Source: Psococerastis gibbosa (Eukaryota; Arthropoda; Insecta; Psocodea; Psocidae). From it: DNA of 64,000 bases. Positions 34,601-49,600 of this stretch are shown here, piece after piece. A model generated the notes under the pieces. It searched no databases, was not told the origin of the DNA, and was given only the letters and a program-made list of their open reading frames with translations. The position numbers were made by a program, and so were the translations under genes. Location: positions 8,641,419-8,705,418 of the forward strand of contig OZ020486.1 of assembly GCA_963971405.1 (NCBI GenBank), read 5' to 3'. Position 1 is the first letter of the stretch. The number at the start of each line of letters is the position of its first letter.

Positions 34601-37600
34601 TTACTTCAACACTACCAATATATATCTGCTTTCTTCTGGTCTCAGAAGTCCAAGTTCAAGAGGCCCGCACTTTCTGTCACTACTCATACGGTATTTATAA
34701 CCTTGCCTGGTTACGTCACATGAACAGGCTTTCACGGACTGTTCCAAAGGCTCGCTGCAAATTCAGCACTCTTCTAGCGCAGACCGTAGAAAGCCATTCA
34801 TGGACAGCTATACAGGGTGTTACAATATATGAGACATACAGAATGTGCCAACGACTACACACGGTGCCCGCAGGCAGGTGCCTAGAGCACCTGACAGGGA
34901 TTGGCAAGTTTATTGGACGGTCCTTGATAAGAGTGGCTACGCTACGCAGGTGCCTAGAGCACCTGACAGGGATTGGCAAGTTTATTGGACGGTCCTTGAT
35001 AAGAGTGGCTACGCTACGCGGCCGAATGAGACCATGGACTATGGACTATGGCAGCGGTGGGCAACCTTTTTCTCCAGTGGGCCATTTTTTTTATTCTGTT
35101 CCTTCCTGCGGGCCGCACTTATTAAATGCATATAAGTACCTATTACGGAAACTCATAAAAGTAGGCATTTTTTGTTCTTAAGTACTGTAGGCTATTTTTT
35201 CCAATAATTAATGTAAACCTCAACAAAAAGTCAAAAATCGCATTAACATTTAATGCATTTTCGACTTTGTGTATCATTTGCAATTTCGGACATGTTGGGC
35301 TTTGTTTTGCTGCACCAAATGAGCAAAATATCATCCAAATGAGGATTTGTGAGGCGGTTATACGATACTTGTTCTTGGCATATTTTATCCATTAAATGCG
35401 CGGGAATTTTGAAAATTAAATTACACTTTATATTTTCATAATTTTTTTAAATGTGTAATTTCGAAATTCAAATATTTCTGTTTTTATTTATCGACTTTGT
35501 CTGCATTACGCGGGCCGCTGAAAAACACTCCGCGGGCCGCTGAAAAACACTCCGCGGGCCGCGGGTTGCCGACCGCTGGACTATGGGCTACGGTGATGCA
35601 AAGCAAAAACAGGACCTAGTCCAGCAGCCCTATTATGACGATTTGGGATTAGCATAATACCGGGGTTTATATAATTCCGGGGTTTGTTTTTTAATATTGC
35701 ACTAGGAAGGTGTCACGTGACGGTGTTAAAATATGTGCTGAATATTCAAATTAATAAATTATTGGAATACAAGACAACAGATTAATATATATATATAAAT
35801 ATTTTAAGGAATCTTCACCAGGTGGCACTAAGGCGGCTATTTCACTTGTCACTTTACCCGTCAACTGTGATTAAAAAGAGTCTGCTACCTATTATAACTT
35901 AATTTACAATAGATGAGTTAAGTATCTACATAATAGTCTCCTTAAATTAACTTATAATATGGTAGCAGACTCTTTTTAATCACGTTTGACGGGAAAAGTG
36001 ACAACTGGAATAGCCGCCTAAGCAAAATCCGATTCTACATCATGTATAAAATACAGTAGTATTCCTAAGTGAACGCATAGCCCCATGGCTCATACCCTAT
36101 ACCTATTTATAGTAGCCTAGTTAATCCATTTATGTGAGATTTACGTGCTATCATATCGAATAGGTTTCGTTAGGAATTTAAAACTGTGTTAGTTTTACAA
36201 AAATTATTTATTTGTTTCAGAGCACCTAAATTATGTTGACATTGTACAAATTTGTAATTTGACAATTCTGTGCGAGTATTTTTGCCGCCGGCACTAACAT
36301 GTGCCACCACACTGCCACTAGGCGGCAATGCTCTGCAAGACATTGGTTGCATTGCTTTATACTTGAATGAAACCTCAGGTTACAAAAACTAAGCGAACGG
36401 GGTTACAATAAGCCAAATGCTGCAGGTATCGGCTTAAAAAAGGGGAGAAAAATAAAGGTGGCTGCGGGGGAGTCGGTGATAAGTTACGAAATATTTCTTG
36501 CGGAGAATCATACCGAGAAAATATGAAAATTGAGTGACTGTAATTTCCTAATACAGTGTTGAAAGTATTATTGTATACAAATACAATCTAACCTCCAGGC
36601 TAGCTGGGTGTCTCTCCACAGCGTATGCAATCAGACAGGAAAACGTTTTTTAGACTAGATCTAGTCTAAGCGGGTGATTCCCGCCATAAGCTCAATACAG
36701 TCAAAATCAAGGTATTAAAATAGCCAGGCCCTAAGGTCAAGTTGGCTTCGGTGGCAAGGTGGTAGAATGCTTGTACTAGTGCGAGTCTCTACACACCATG
36801 CGATCGGAGTCGTGTCGTAACTCGACAAAAGTACTTATTAGGTTACTTAGTGAAGCGATTGAAGAGGTTAATCGGAAAAATGAATTAACTTGTTTGCCTC
36901 CATGTCGATTAACATTAAAAAAAAGTGCTCTGAACATTTTTTATCATTTGAATTGTTCATTTGTTTTTCATTTGCCGCAATTTTTTTTTATTTTGTTGCA
37001 ACCTTACAATCTGATAAATTTTTTTTACATTACTTTTCTTTGACATTTCTCCCTACTTTAGTCTGCTATTGGCAATACATAGATTTTAAATTGTTTGGCA
37101 CCTAATAATTCATTTTGTTATTGTTGATTAGAATCGAACTAATTCGATACCCTAATAAATTATTGTAATACAAAAACCCTCTAATGACAGGTGCTTGAAT
37201 TACTTATTATAAATACTTATAAAAGGCATTAAATAAATATAAATATATAAAAATAATGTTAACTTACCCTCTTCTGGCAAAGTTGGAGACATACTGCATA
37301 AGTATCCTGGAGATGGCGCCATCTTGTTTCGTGTAGTTGTATGAAAAATAAGGATGGCCATCGACCAATGGCAGTCCCAGCACATAAGGCACGTCCTCTC
37401 CTCGCACACTACCAGACCGCTGAAAACAAAATGGACAAGTCAGTACCCAGGCGGACAGGATTCGACCTAGCAAGTCGAGGGTTCGATACAGGATATGTAG
37501 AGTAGTGGCACAGACTCCAACTTTCACCCGAAAGGTTGTTGGTTCGAGTCCTACACATGCTACATTTTCTGGCCATGCTTCGGAGGGCATGTAAAGCAGG

Positions 37601-40600
37601 CGGTCCCGGGCCTTCCTAGTTGAGTGTCAGAGAGGTCTTTGTAGCCCTAACTCCGCTAGGTTGGCTATGTAATAGAACAAAAAGTCAATATTTGTTTTTA
37701 TATTTATACACGAATCAGTCAAAATATCGTATGTTATCAGGTAACAACCATTACAGGGTAGGTACCTATTTATTGGTAGAAAGTCAGGCGGGGAATTAGA
37801 GAAATAAGAGTTTTAACTGTAGAGTCTAGACTTTTATGTTCAATACTGTGTATTACATTATTTTAACACTACAATTATTTCTTGTCTTGAAAGTACAGCA
37901 CAGCTTTTGAGTAATGCTTTGTCCTCTTAGAGACGAAGACGCAAAAATTACTAATCTGTACCTCCTCGTGGGGAAAATGGAAACGCGTGATGGTGACTGA
38001 ACAGACAGGGGACCGTGCTAGAGCCGGGATAAGCGAAAAACACAGTATTTTCTGTGCAGGTAACACTTTTGTCCTGGGTTGAGGAACTCAATAAAGAGCC
38101 AACGGCATAATGATGCGGAAGGCAACGGGAAGCCACATCATTACAATTCCCTTGTATAGTTACCATGGCTACAATTGCCATGATGATCGCCAATCTACGA
38201 TAGAAAAGGCATTTTAAAGAAAAAGAATGATGAATTCTTTTACCGTCTATTATACCGTATGTTCTCCTAGTAGCGATTTTAACTCGATGTTTTCAAAACA
38301 CAATACACGACCCACATAATTTTATCAGTCACGGTAAGCTTGCAACCAATCAAACTCCTTCTGTCCTTCAATGAAATTAAATTAAAAAAACTCTGTTCTT
38401 ACTGGAAGAGATAAACTAGTGAACAAGCTCACCATAGCAAAGCTACACAATAAATTTGTAAAAGAGAATTACGAAGTTTTTGTAAAAGAAATAAGTCACT
38501 GCAATGGTACGGGGATTTCTAGGTCACTCCATCTCAACTGTACTGTTGAGAATAGTGAGAATAGGAAGACTGAAATGGGGAGGGGGGGGGGTGTACAGGG
38601 GGTTGGATGGGGGAGGGGGGGCAGACATATTGTGCTTGGTATGTCAAATGTCACTTCATTTTATCAACATCTCACTCGCTGAGATGAGGAATTCTCTCTG
38701 TCTCTTATTCGTATCTCATATTGTATTTGTATATCTTATATAATGCATTTTGAGATGACGAACTTTATAAAAGCGAAATAAAATAACACATGGACTTTCA
38801 GAAATTTGGAACGTGACCCCCCCCCCCCCCCCCCCCCAAATAAACCTGTACCCTAATAGCCAAATGCCATAATGAAGATGTATTATGGACCTCTTAGGTT
38901 AGATTTGAATACCTAACGGATACATAAATGAAGTTAATTATGTCTTCTAGATATCTTACAGATAGGCTGATAGCTCGAGACAACCCGCGTAGACATCTTG
39001 ATATCATGACATTTATCAAACGTCTTAAAAACGTTTAGGTGTAGAAATTATTTCCACTGACGTCTACAAAATGTCTATATACGTATATGATAACAATAGT
39101 TACTATTGTATTTCAGATGTAGATATTCATATCTAAGTCTAGCTATCTGATAGACTAAGACATCAATATCTTCACTAGCTATGTGGGTACGGAGCTGGAC
39201 CTTAATTTTCATTCCACTTTTTTTATAGAATAAACCACCCAAATTGTTAAGAATAGACTAGTTAGTAGAGAGCTATGAAATCTAAGATATCATTATTTTA
39301 TATTATATTATTATTATTATTATTATATATAATATATATAATATTATTCATATGACTCTACGAAAAAATTTACCGGCTCACCTGGCTCCGACCAACACGA
39401 ATATAATTTATAATATTATAATGATTGTATTTGTACGATCAACAGATTTGAGTCCAAAAATCGATAGCTAGCACTTACATTAAAATAAAGTCTCATAGGC
39501 CAGTAGTAAGTCATAAGTATCTATATAAAATAAAATAATAGCACTTACATTATAAATAAATAAAGTTAAGTCACATAATAGAGTAGTGGGTCTTTAAAAA
39601 TTAAACACAAAATCAAGTTACAGGACCGTCTACAGTATCTAAAACATGGGCAGGCTCAGTGCAAGTGAATCTCGAAATCACTAAGATTCTTAATTGAACC
39701 TTAATTTGAGTTGGGATTGACACTGAACAAGGTTTTGGATCTTGTATTCCTGGATTTAACTCGGAGATGGACTCCCTCGCGTGTAGAAGTCTAGATGGGT
39801 CTAATACCTTACATTCATCAGTAGCGGGAAAACGAGAATACCGGGCATGTTGCAGACCAAAACACCCCAAATAGAGCAGTTGGTCAAGAGAGAGGATTTT
39901 TTTTTTTTTTAATCCACCCGAAAAGAAATTCTGTCAGAGGAATTGTACCACTAATCAGTGTACGACTCCACGCACATTATAAGTTGACTCTAAAAAAAAA
40001 TTTGCTAAGCATGCGTGGATGAATAGAATAGAAATATAGAGCCTTGTAAAATAGAAAATAGCCACCCTCATGGATCATGGCGCATGACAAGTAATAAGGC
40101 GAATTGTCGCATTAAATCAGCCCACTCAAGTATACCCGATACCGTATACTTACATTAAAAGTAAATAATTACGAAAACAATGCTAAAAGTACGCGTGAGT
40201 GAAAAGAATGAACGCAAAACCTGGTAAAAATGTGCACCCTCATAGAACACGCCATGAATGGGGAGCGTAGTAAAAAAAGCGCGCGCACCTGCTGTTTACT
40301 ACTTACTATGTCAGGGGTGAATGACCCTGCAGATTCCAAAGGTGAACCATTGGCTTCATTGTAAAAAGCGCCTGCATTTTTATGATTATGCAATCTGTGT
40401 AATTGCATGTTACTCTTATGAGCATAGTATTTGTACGTCCCGTAGGAAATTGGCAGTCCGACATTAAATGCTTTTTATTTTTTATTTTTATAATTAACTA
40501 AACAAGTTAATAAAATATTGGATCACTTAAGTTGCAGAAGACTACTTTATGCATCAAATAATTGGGTATTATTAATTTTGGGTTATGTAGTATTTTTGGT

Positions 40601-43600
40601 AGGCCTACCTATATTACGTGAAATTTTAGCCCTCACTCATTTTTTATGAAAAATCTACGGTAGGCCTGTCAAAAATTAAAAATACCCTATTTCACGAAGC
40701 ATTAATTAGGTAGTCTTCTACAACTTAAATGAGCCAAATCTTTAACATTTTGCTTTTCTAATTAAATAAAAAAATAAGTCTGTAGAAACAACTAATTTTG
40801 GGGTACCTATTTCCTAAGGGATGTACATTTCCAAATTATTAGATAAGAAGAAGAAGAAGAAGCAGCAGAAGAAGAAGAAGAAGAAGAAGTCCATTAATTG
40901 TGGCCAATTGGTGATAGAGGCGGCCACATTCTGTACATGGTTCTATGAACACAGAGCTTTTAGTGATAATTCCATTAAGAATGGGGTAATGTGATTGCAG
41001 GGTGCAGACCGTTTCAGCCATTCAATTTCGCTGATATGTTTTATGGGTAAATAAAATGAGGCCTCCTCGTTACACTTTATTGCCTATAAAAATTTCTGAA
41101 ATGGACCGGGAATCAAGTGGTGGGCTCAGTCGCAATACTTGGAAACTTTTTATTTACGTTATGGTTTCGAGTCCTTTGTAAGATTATCGTAGCTTGTAGA
41201 AGAAGATGTCCCGGATCGGTCGGGACCAATTTAAGGGCCACCCACCCACGCTATGGTTAGAAGGGGCACAGCGTTGTAATTTTGCCTGTTACCGTTAGCT
41301 GTCGAGAGTGAATCAATTGAGAACAGTTATTGTCAGCACAATAATATACTTGGGAGTTGGGATGCATGGCCAGTCATCAACCAACCAACCGAAATTAGAG
41401 GATATGGATTCGAACCAACGATCTACGCCTAACCGGGGCGTCGTCTTAACCGCTGGACCACAAGCCCTGACATGTCCAGTGAATGCCAAATCCTCTACTT
41501 ATGCTCTAATTGACATGATTCGTGTTGCTAGACAGGTTAGCACAACTACACAACTATCTAACCGAACAGGTCTGTGAGCTGACTTAATTGCATAAAGGCA
41601 ATGCTTCATTTATTACATTGTAGTATTATATGGTATATATAACACTGACACTGACCCGCCAAGCCCAGTTTTTTCCATATCCTCTAATTTCGGTTATAAC
41701 GAGGAAGTTACCTCTTCAACCAAAGTTCATTTAATGTCAGTGTTATATATACCATATAATACTACAATGTAAACCAACCAACCAACTATCGTAGGTAGTA
41801 AACCCACAGAAAGCGGTATTCGAAGGAGTTGTTGTTTCTAACGCAGCGTGGCGCAGGGAGTGAGTCTGTTTGTTAACTTGAGGCACCCTAAGGGCTGACT
41901 CTTTCACCTCGGGGAAAGGGGAGTTGATTAACAGGGTGGACCTCCTGATTATAGTGGATTCCGAACTACTTGGGGAACATGGTGGTCACACGATTACATC
42001 GGAGGTGACCAGGACTCGACACGCATGTAGACTGACTGGTATAGTTTCAGCGCGTTGTCATGTCCCACCATGTTCCCTTGCCAACACTGTGCACACTACC
42101 AAGTTGGCCGCAGTTTGAAACAGTCATGCTCTGCTCTAATGGACTCAACATGGTAAGGCTGTTGGCAAAGCATCAGCAAAGTAACCGAAGAACACGTTTA
42201 ATCAAAAATGCTGGACTGACGCATTTTGTGAAATTAATAAAACGGGACAGACCCCTATATTACAAAATTCAACAGAAATGGGTTGTACATCTGGGGCATT
42301 TAGAAGATCAACATTCTGGGAATTGAGGAGGGGGACAACAAAAAGTGGAAGGGGAGAGGGGTTTTGGACATGACAGATTTTGGGAGGTTGGCTCGAAAGG
42401 GTTGAAGATTTCTGAAGTGGGGAGGGTTGAATAGATGGCCCCTGTTGACCTCAATGCAGCAGATTAGGGATAAAAAACGACCAGAGGGAATCCCTTACAT
42501 GACTGCAGGAAATGAAATGAAAATGAAATCACGGTTTACAAAATTTTAATACTATTGTACTTGTAGTAGTAATATGGAATTAAAATGCAATTGGCACCAC
42601 TTTCAAATTCCATTTATTTTAAAATAACAACCATAATCCTCATTAACTTAAGCATCAATCTGAGTGGAAAAACAGACATTTCGAAATATTTTGTACACTT
42701 TTCAAGCGGCTGCTTTACGTCAACTCTATCTATAAACACGGCCATTTCCATAGACAGGTTGAACATGATCTCAACACCAGATACAAAGAAGGAATACCTC
42801 TCACCATGACTAAACCAAATACAATCAGAACAGCAAAATCGACAAAAAATATACCATCATTTTATCAATAATCCGTCATTTGCGATTCAATAATTGATGA
42901 GATTTTTTTCACTCTATATAAAAACAAAAAATCTCATCAATTATTGATGCAAAAATGACAGAATATTGACAAGTGGAATAGCCGCCTTATAAATATAATA
43001 ACCTACCAATACATACGTCGAGATATATACACTAGGTTTCCCTGATGCACAAAACGTTTCCACAGAAAACAAAGTATTGCAGCAGCAGACAAATTTCCGG
43101 AAAGAAATTGAATTGAAGGGGCAGGTCACATAAAAAGTGTCAATTTTATAGCCAATCGAGTAAACCTGTCCTAGCAAAAGTAATAATCTAAGTGCACCAG
43201 GTATGCTATGAGCTGGCAACGTACAGTACTGGCTTTATATTTGCCAATTTACCGATCTAGTAGATATTGATATGGAACTCTGCCATCATCGGCCATACTG
43301 AGGGTTATAAAACGAAATGGGAGTGGTTTTCAAATAAAATGTATACACTCCAAATCCCTTTTTTTGATCAATGCTGTTTGCCATTAGGCAAATACGACAT
43401 CGGAATTTTAAACTTTATATTTTGATGGTGTTTTGGTTTTATGCTGCCTTTTAGTAACATTTTTAATTAATTTATGATTTTTATAACGCTATAATGTAAG
43501 TGAGGTCCTTCTTCTTCTTCTTCTAATGCCCCTTCTATCGAAGATAGGCGATCATCATGGCAATCGTAGACACGTAGATACCGTACTTCCCCAAATGGAA

Positions 43601-46600
43601 GTCAAGCGTGTAGAGTATCAGAGTACTTAGTCATAATGACTATACTAATGCCTTTTGTATGCATCCTTATGCTGTTGACTTCATTGAGCTGCCCCACCTA
43701 AGGCGCCCATTCCACCGACCGGCTAGGGTCATTTACAAAAACGGTGACGTGGTAGCAGACATTCAAGACTTAGGTGGCGTTTCCACCAACCTCGCATTGC
43801 AGAATGCAAATGACATTGACGGAAATTCGAATTTTTCTTTTTTTAGAAATCTATTAAAATGTTTGTACTTAACATATCCCATGACGCCATTTTTTAATTT
43901 TAGTTTGTTTGTTTGTGATTTTACTGTATGATCATTGATCAATTTTAACTATGGCATAGAGGAAAATAAACATTTCCGTCAATTCTGCAATGCGAGGTCG
44001 GTGGAAACCCCGCCTAAGTCTTGAATGTCTGCTACCACGTCACTGTTTTTGTAAATAGCCCTAGCCGGTCGGTGGAATGGGCGCCTATGGGGCCAGTCTC
44101 ACAAGCCCAGGACAAAAGAGTGCCCTAGTAGTGATTGCTTATTTTGTGGCAGTAACTATTTACTATTTGCCCTTAATGGGTCATAAAGTAAAGCATAAGG
44201 TTGTTACTGTCCATTTTTTAAGAGCACCCAAATACACCATAGGCCTAGGCCTATTGCATTGTTTGGCGGTAAAGGGCTGTTCAATGCATGTGAGAACAGC
44301 TTTTTTAACGCTGGGTTTTTCTCTGTCATTGGCTATTGCCCTATTGCTTGGAGAAACACAGTACTCTTTAACAAGGGGTTAGTTGGACTTACATTGCCTG
44401 TTGTGTTAATAGTCAATAGAGGTATGAGCCTCATGGTCATCGAACAATTACGGCAGAGCCCATTGTCAGGGGAAGTCCAACTACCCCTTTGTTAAATAGT
44501 ATTACACCATTGCCATTAATATTTACAAATAGATAACACAGTACTCGACTTGCAGTACCCAGAGGGACACAAAGTGGAACCTGATGTTACAAAAAGAAGG
44601 GAAACCGGGTTACAATAAGCCAAAGGCTACAAAACCCAATCGGGTTCGACCTAAAAAATATGCCCAAGAGCTAAGAAACATAAATTATGGGTGCCCTTGT
44701 GGATCATGCCTAAATCTGAAACTTTTAGTTGCTTACTTTACTACCGTTGCGTTGGTACGAGGAAAACGCAGAGGCAATTTCAGTGCTATTCATTTTTTGG
44801 GGAGTTCTCTATTATATTGCGACAGAATGTAAAGCTTATAGACCTATATTTCCAACAATTGTGAAAACAACAAAACTAACTCGAGACCTATTATACAATA
44901 TGATAAAACTAGGAATAAAGAAATAATACGATAATAAAAACACTGAAAATAATTGTGCACCTTAACAACTTCCCAGGAGTTTATAATCGTAATAAAATTT
45001 CAATTAAAACAAGTAATTAAGTAGAGAATTGTAGCCTGCAGAAATTTTCCAGAAACAAACACAAAAAGCTCAAAAACCGCGATCAAAACCGTAATACCTT
45101 AATTTCCTCTGGCTGGAAGGAACTTAAAAATATAAAATATTGAAGAAGTCCCACTGCGAGATGAATAAATAATGGCGTGAGAAAAGTCTTTGTGTACGAT
45201 TGATTTCAACGTTCAACTTCGGTTTCCTTTAATTTATCGCTTTTCACAAATAAATATGGCAGAAAATATATTATTTACCTACATTCTATTCGTTCCTCTT
45301 TTCACGTTTTAAATTGATTGTTTCCCAAAATGGTTGATGGCACTTTCTATTCAACAATGAAGAAGTTCTCACAAAAAAAAAATATTAAAACCGTAGAAAA
45401 AATTACGGGCCAAAAGTTTTCTTTTCTTAATAGGCTTAATAGGTTTTTGCTTTCCAATTTATACGTAGTATAAGGAAAGCTTTGTGATGGTCGAAATTTT
45501 TGATTCCAAGATTTCAACGAATTTACACGTTTTGAGGTCCCAGGAACCCAAAAAAGTGGTTTTTACGAAATGTCTGTCTGTCTGTCTGTGCATCGATTTC
45601 CGGGCAAACTACTCGGTCGATTTTGATGAAATTCGGCATGTAGGTTCACAAAAATCATACCTCGAGACCATTTTTATTTTTATTTTGGGCTAACTCAATT
45701 TGGGGGGGGTTTCATTCTCAATAAACTCCAAAAAACGTCAAAAAAAATATTTCTCAAAAACGGCTCCAACGATTTCTTTTAAATTCACATATATTCTAGT
45801 CGTTATCAATGCTGATAAAATGCGGGGGGTCGCTTACCCCTTGATAGTTTGCTTCTGGGGGTAAAAAAATAAAAATAACTTAATTTTAATGAAAAATGAC
45901 TAAAACATAATATTTCTGCGAAACTTTTCTATCGATGATTTCTACCTTCAGGCATGTTTTAGGTGTTAAGTTGAGTAACGAAACCGGACAGTTGGCTTTC
46001 CCAAAAACCAATTTGCTTTTGCGCAAAATTTTTTTTTTTTTAAATGATAGAAACTTTACGCTAAAATGCATTGCATTGCCTGCCCTGCCATTATTACATT
46101 ATTACCCCCCCCCCCCCCGAGATATCCGAAATTTAACCGTAGGATAATTATTTACCATGAAATTATTCATTTTCTCTCCCTACTAATTGATAAATTGGAA
46201 AGCATGTTCGAGTAAACTCGGACCGGTTCTCTTTCTTGGCGTCCACGCTTCATGTTTTTGTCAACACCTGACTCTCCTCAGGGTGTTCTGAGGAAGGGGG
46301 AGATCAGGGGCTCCAGCCTATTTCCAAAAATAGGGGGCTTCTTCTGCTTCTTCTTCTTCAAGTTATAGCCAACTGGCAGGTTGGGAGCAACATGTGCCAC
46401 CGATGCTTCCACTCTCCTCGATTCTGGTACACCCTCTTCAACCTCACGAACGTATTAGCCCCCACATCCTCTTATCACTTTCTGTAGATATTCTTTTCTC
46501 GGGCACCCAGGTCGGTTGACGCCTTCTATGGATCCATTCTTTGATAAAGCTTACGAAGTTCTCGTGTCGTAGCAAATGTCCGATCAGTGAGCTCTTCTTA

Positions 46601-49600
46601 AACACATGGATGTAGTTTTGCTTTCGCTTATTTTAGATGGAACCTCTTCATTGGTCACGTGGGCTTAGCTCCTCCTAAGTAATTAAGAGACAAATAACTT
46701 TCTAATTGCTACCGTTCTACCTTCTACTAATTTCTTTTCTGTTTATCGTACGACTAGCCTACTTACTTCTTTTTTACTTCTTCCTCGCTTTTATCCCTAA
46801 AAGGGGCCAGCAATATGGCAGGTTTACTCCCACTCCATGCGATTCTGTACTTCGACTGCAATTGCTCTTACGAATCTGACTTCTGAGGTCTTGGCCTACT
46901 TTCACTTCTACTGTTAGCCTGGGCCGTCCTCATCTTCTTTTTCCCTCAGCTTATCAGGGCATCTAGCTGCCTTCTTTCGACATGGCCCCACCACGACAGT
47001 CGTCTTATATAAAAATATAATAATTATTGTGGTATTGATGTCAAATCATAAATAGACTCTCAACAGAATCTCAATCTTACGGAACCAATGAAAGACAAGT
47101 ACTTTTCTCCAAATTTACCAGATATTCTAAGAAGATGGCTTGACGTCACTGCCGAACGCAAATGTAGCCTATTACAGTAGTGGAACCTACCTGTGGAAAG
47201 TCCCTTTCTCCCGACTGATGGTCAAAATGCAGAAGGTACGTCTTTCCATCGCGGAGAGTGTTGAGATAGCCCACTCGGATGAGCGGCGCTACCGTATGAC
47301 CGTCACTAAGCACTTCCAGAGCCGAGTCCCGAACACTCAGTGGATTCTGTACCGGTTTCTCCCAGTCCGTATACTCGTTTTTTAAAGTCGAAAAAATTTC
47401 GTTCAAATGATAAAAGTAACAATTTCGCACGTACGTCCGTAGGATTCGGTCCCGCCTCGTCTCGTTGAAGCCGAACTCGAGATCCTGCGCACTCAAGTCT
47501 AAATAGGACTCGGTAGAAGTGAGTCCCAGCAGCAGCTCTTTCCCGCCAAAATCAGCAAACTCAAAGCCGTGGCTCGTCGCTGCTGACGCTTGTTGCTGCA
47601 AGCTGACCTCGTAGAGCCCGGTGGCGTCCAGGGAGGTTGGAAGCACGGTACCGTCCACAAAGGGGGCGAATCCCGCCAAAAAGCGGGGTGGGTCCAGGTG
47701 GACCGCAAGCAGGGCGGATAAGGGTTGAAGTCTTAGGCATGGGGCTAGGTCTTCGTCGACTAGGTCTCCATGGCAACCAGTCTGTTCGGCTACTTTTCTT
47801 TTCACTGTCAGGGGCTCCCGCTGCAAAGCCCACGGGCTCATGCCTGAGCCGCTGAGAAGAATCACTCGATGTAATAATTCTAAAACAGAGGGAAAAATGA
47901 AAAATTAAATAAATAAATAAAAAATTTCTGTTTAATTATACGAGAAAGAAATTAACAAGTAATCGACAAGACAGTATAGAGTAAAATCGTCAAAATCAGG
48001 TAGTTTTGTCATTGTCAGTGTGCTAGAACCTCAGTGACAGTGGTATCATGGTATCATTGGTATCTAAAGAATTTAGGTAAGTAAAGTTAGTAGCAATTCT
48101 TGCTGCTCTTAGTTCAATCGCGAGTTTTCTAAGGTAGGCGAAACCTTGTAGTGTAGGATCCAGTCGCTCACATGGATGTGCGTGGTGCTGGTCTTACAAT
48201 ACAATTGATTATTTGCTCTAAGAAGTAGGGGAAAATTTATGTTCGGTAATTTTTAAAAATTATATTTTCATCCCCTTTTTATATAGTGCCTTCTTATCCC
48301 TCAATAAAATGAGCAATCATTGTGTTTCTGAGTTATGGGTACTATGTCTTAGGAAACAGTAGATATGCAATGTAAAGCGAAGGAGCCTACAATTTGGAGA
48401 TCTGAGCGCTTCTTCCCTCTTAAATGCCTCTTCTATCGAAGGTAAGCGATCATCATGGCAACTGGCTACACTAGGGAATTGTAATGCAGTGGTTTCCCGT
48501 CGCCCTTTGCATCCATATGCCGTTGACTCTTCATTGAGTTCCTTCGCCTTCGGTACCTGTCTCCCAACCACAAAACAAAAGAGTGCCCTGCACAGAAAAT
48601 ACAGTGTTTTTAGCTCGAACTAGCACCCCTGACTGTTCAATCGCCATTACGGATTAGGGATTTTCGCGTCTTTACATCTGAGCTATAAGGCATTACTCAG
48701 AAGCTCACGTACTTTGAAGGTAAAAGGACCTACTATTGTACAAAGTGCAAATAGTCTAGTACAGTATATAAAGTTTTCTAGTGAACCTCATTCGTATAGA
48801 AATTCAAAATGCAGATTCATATAGGCTTGGGAGATCACATGACTTTCAAATATTTGATTGGTTGGCCTGTGGACAAGAGGTCCATGAATAACGATGCCAA
48901 AATTAAAAATTTGCCTATTAACCCCTATAAAAACTGACTGTCATATAATAGTCTTCTTTCTTTTCCTTGTTCAGTATTCCCTGGACAAGGAGCATATATT
49001 ACAAAAATACAATACATAATAATACCATCCCGCATCCCCAAGCTAGCGCTTATTTGGAACAAAAGACTCATACAGTGCTGCTAAACAAGGCTTAATCATT
49101 TATTTTTGTTATTTATTTATAATGTTTATTTTGTTTTTATTTTTATTTTATTTTAATTTAACTTGTTATTTTAATGTCAGTTTTTATTATTATTATTGAC
49201 TCCCATTGACCAGCCATCTTTTTATACCCGCTTTTAACTCATCCATCTGTTTAAATTTTTTCATTTGTGGAGGAAGTTCATTAAATATCTTTGGTATAAG
49301 TACTTTGTTTAATAATAAATAATAATAATAATAATAATTTTTCCTAACTGGTTACTCCACCAGCTAGGGGATTATAGTAATTCAAAATAATATAGGCTAA
49401 TTACAATTCACGACCACCCCAAAGCTTCCGCTTGTCGGGGGTGGCGTCTTCTTCACTAAATGTTGCAACTTTTTAAGGGTATTGTGGGTTCAATAGGTCT
49501 TGCCTATTGAGTCTCTAGCAACTATTTTTTTATTACTTATTATTATATTTCGATATTTCGAAAATGTATCATTGTATATTTTGTTAAATTTTTCCGAAAA

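Noticed and set aside
40844-40889. GAA repeat as a regulatory or CRISPR-like array
   Set aside because: It is a plain trinucleotide repeat; no spaced direct repeats of CRISPR type occur anywhere in the window.
44077-44382. Small hydrophobic membrane protein of 101 residues
   Set aside because: Its start lies inside the foldback element and the SINE-like repeat, and no conserved domain is visible.
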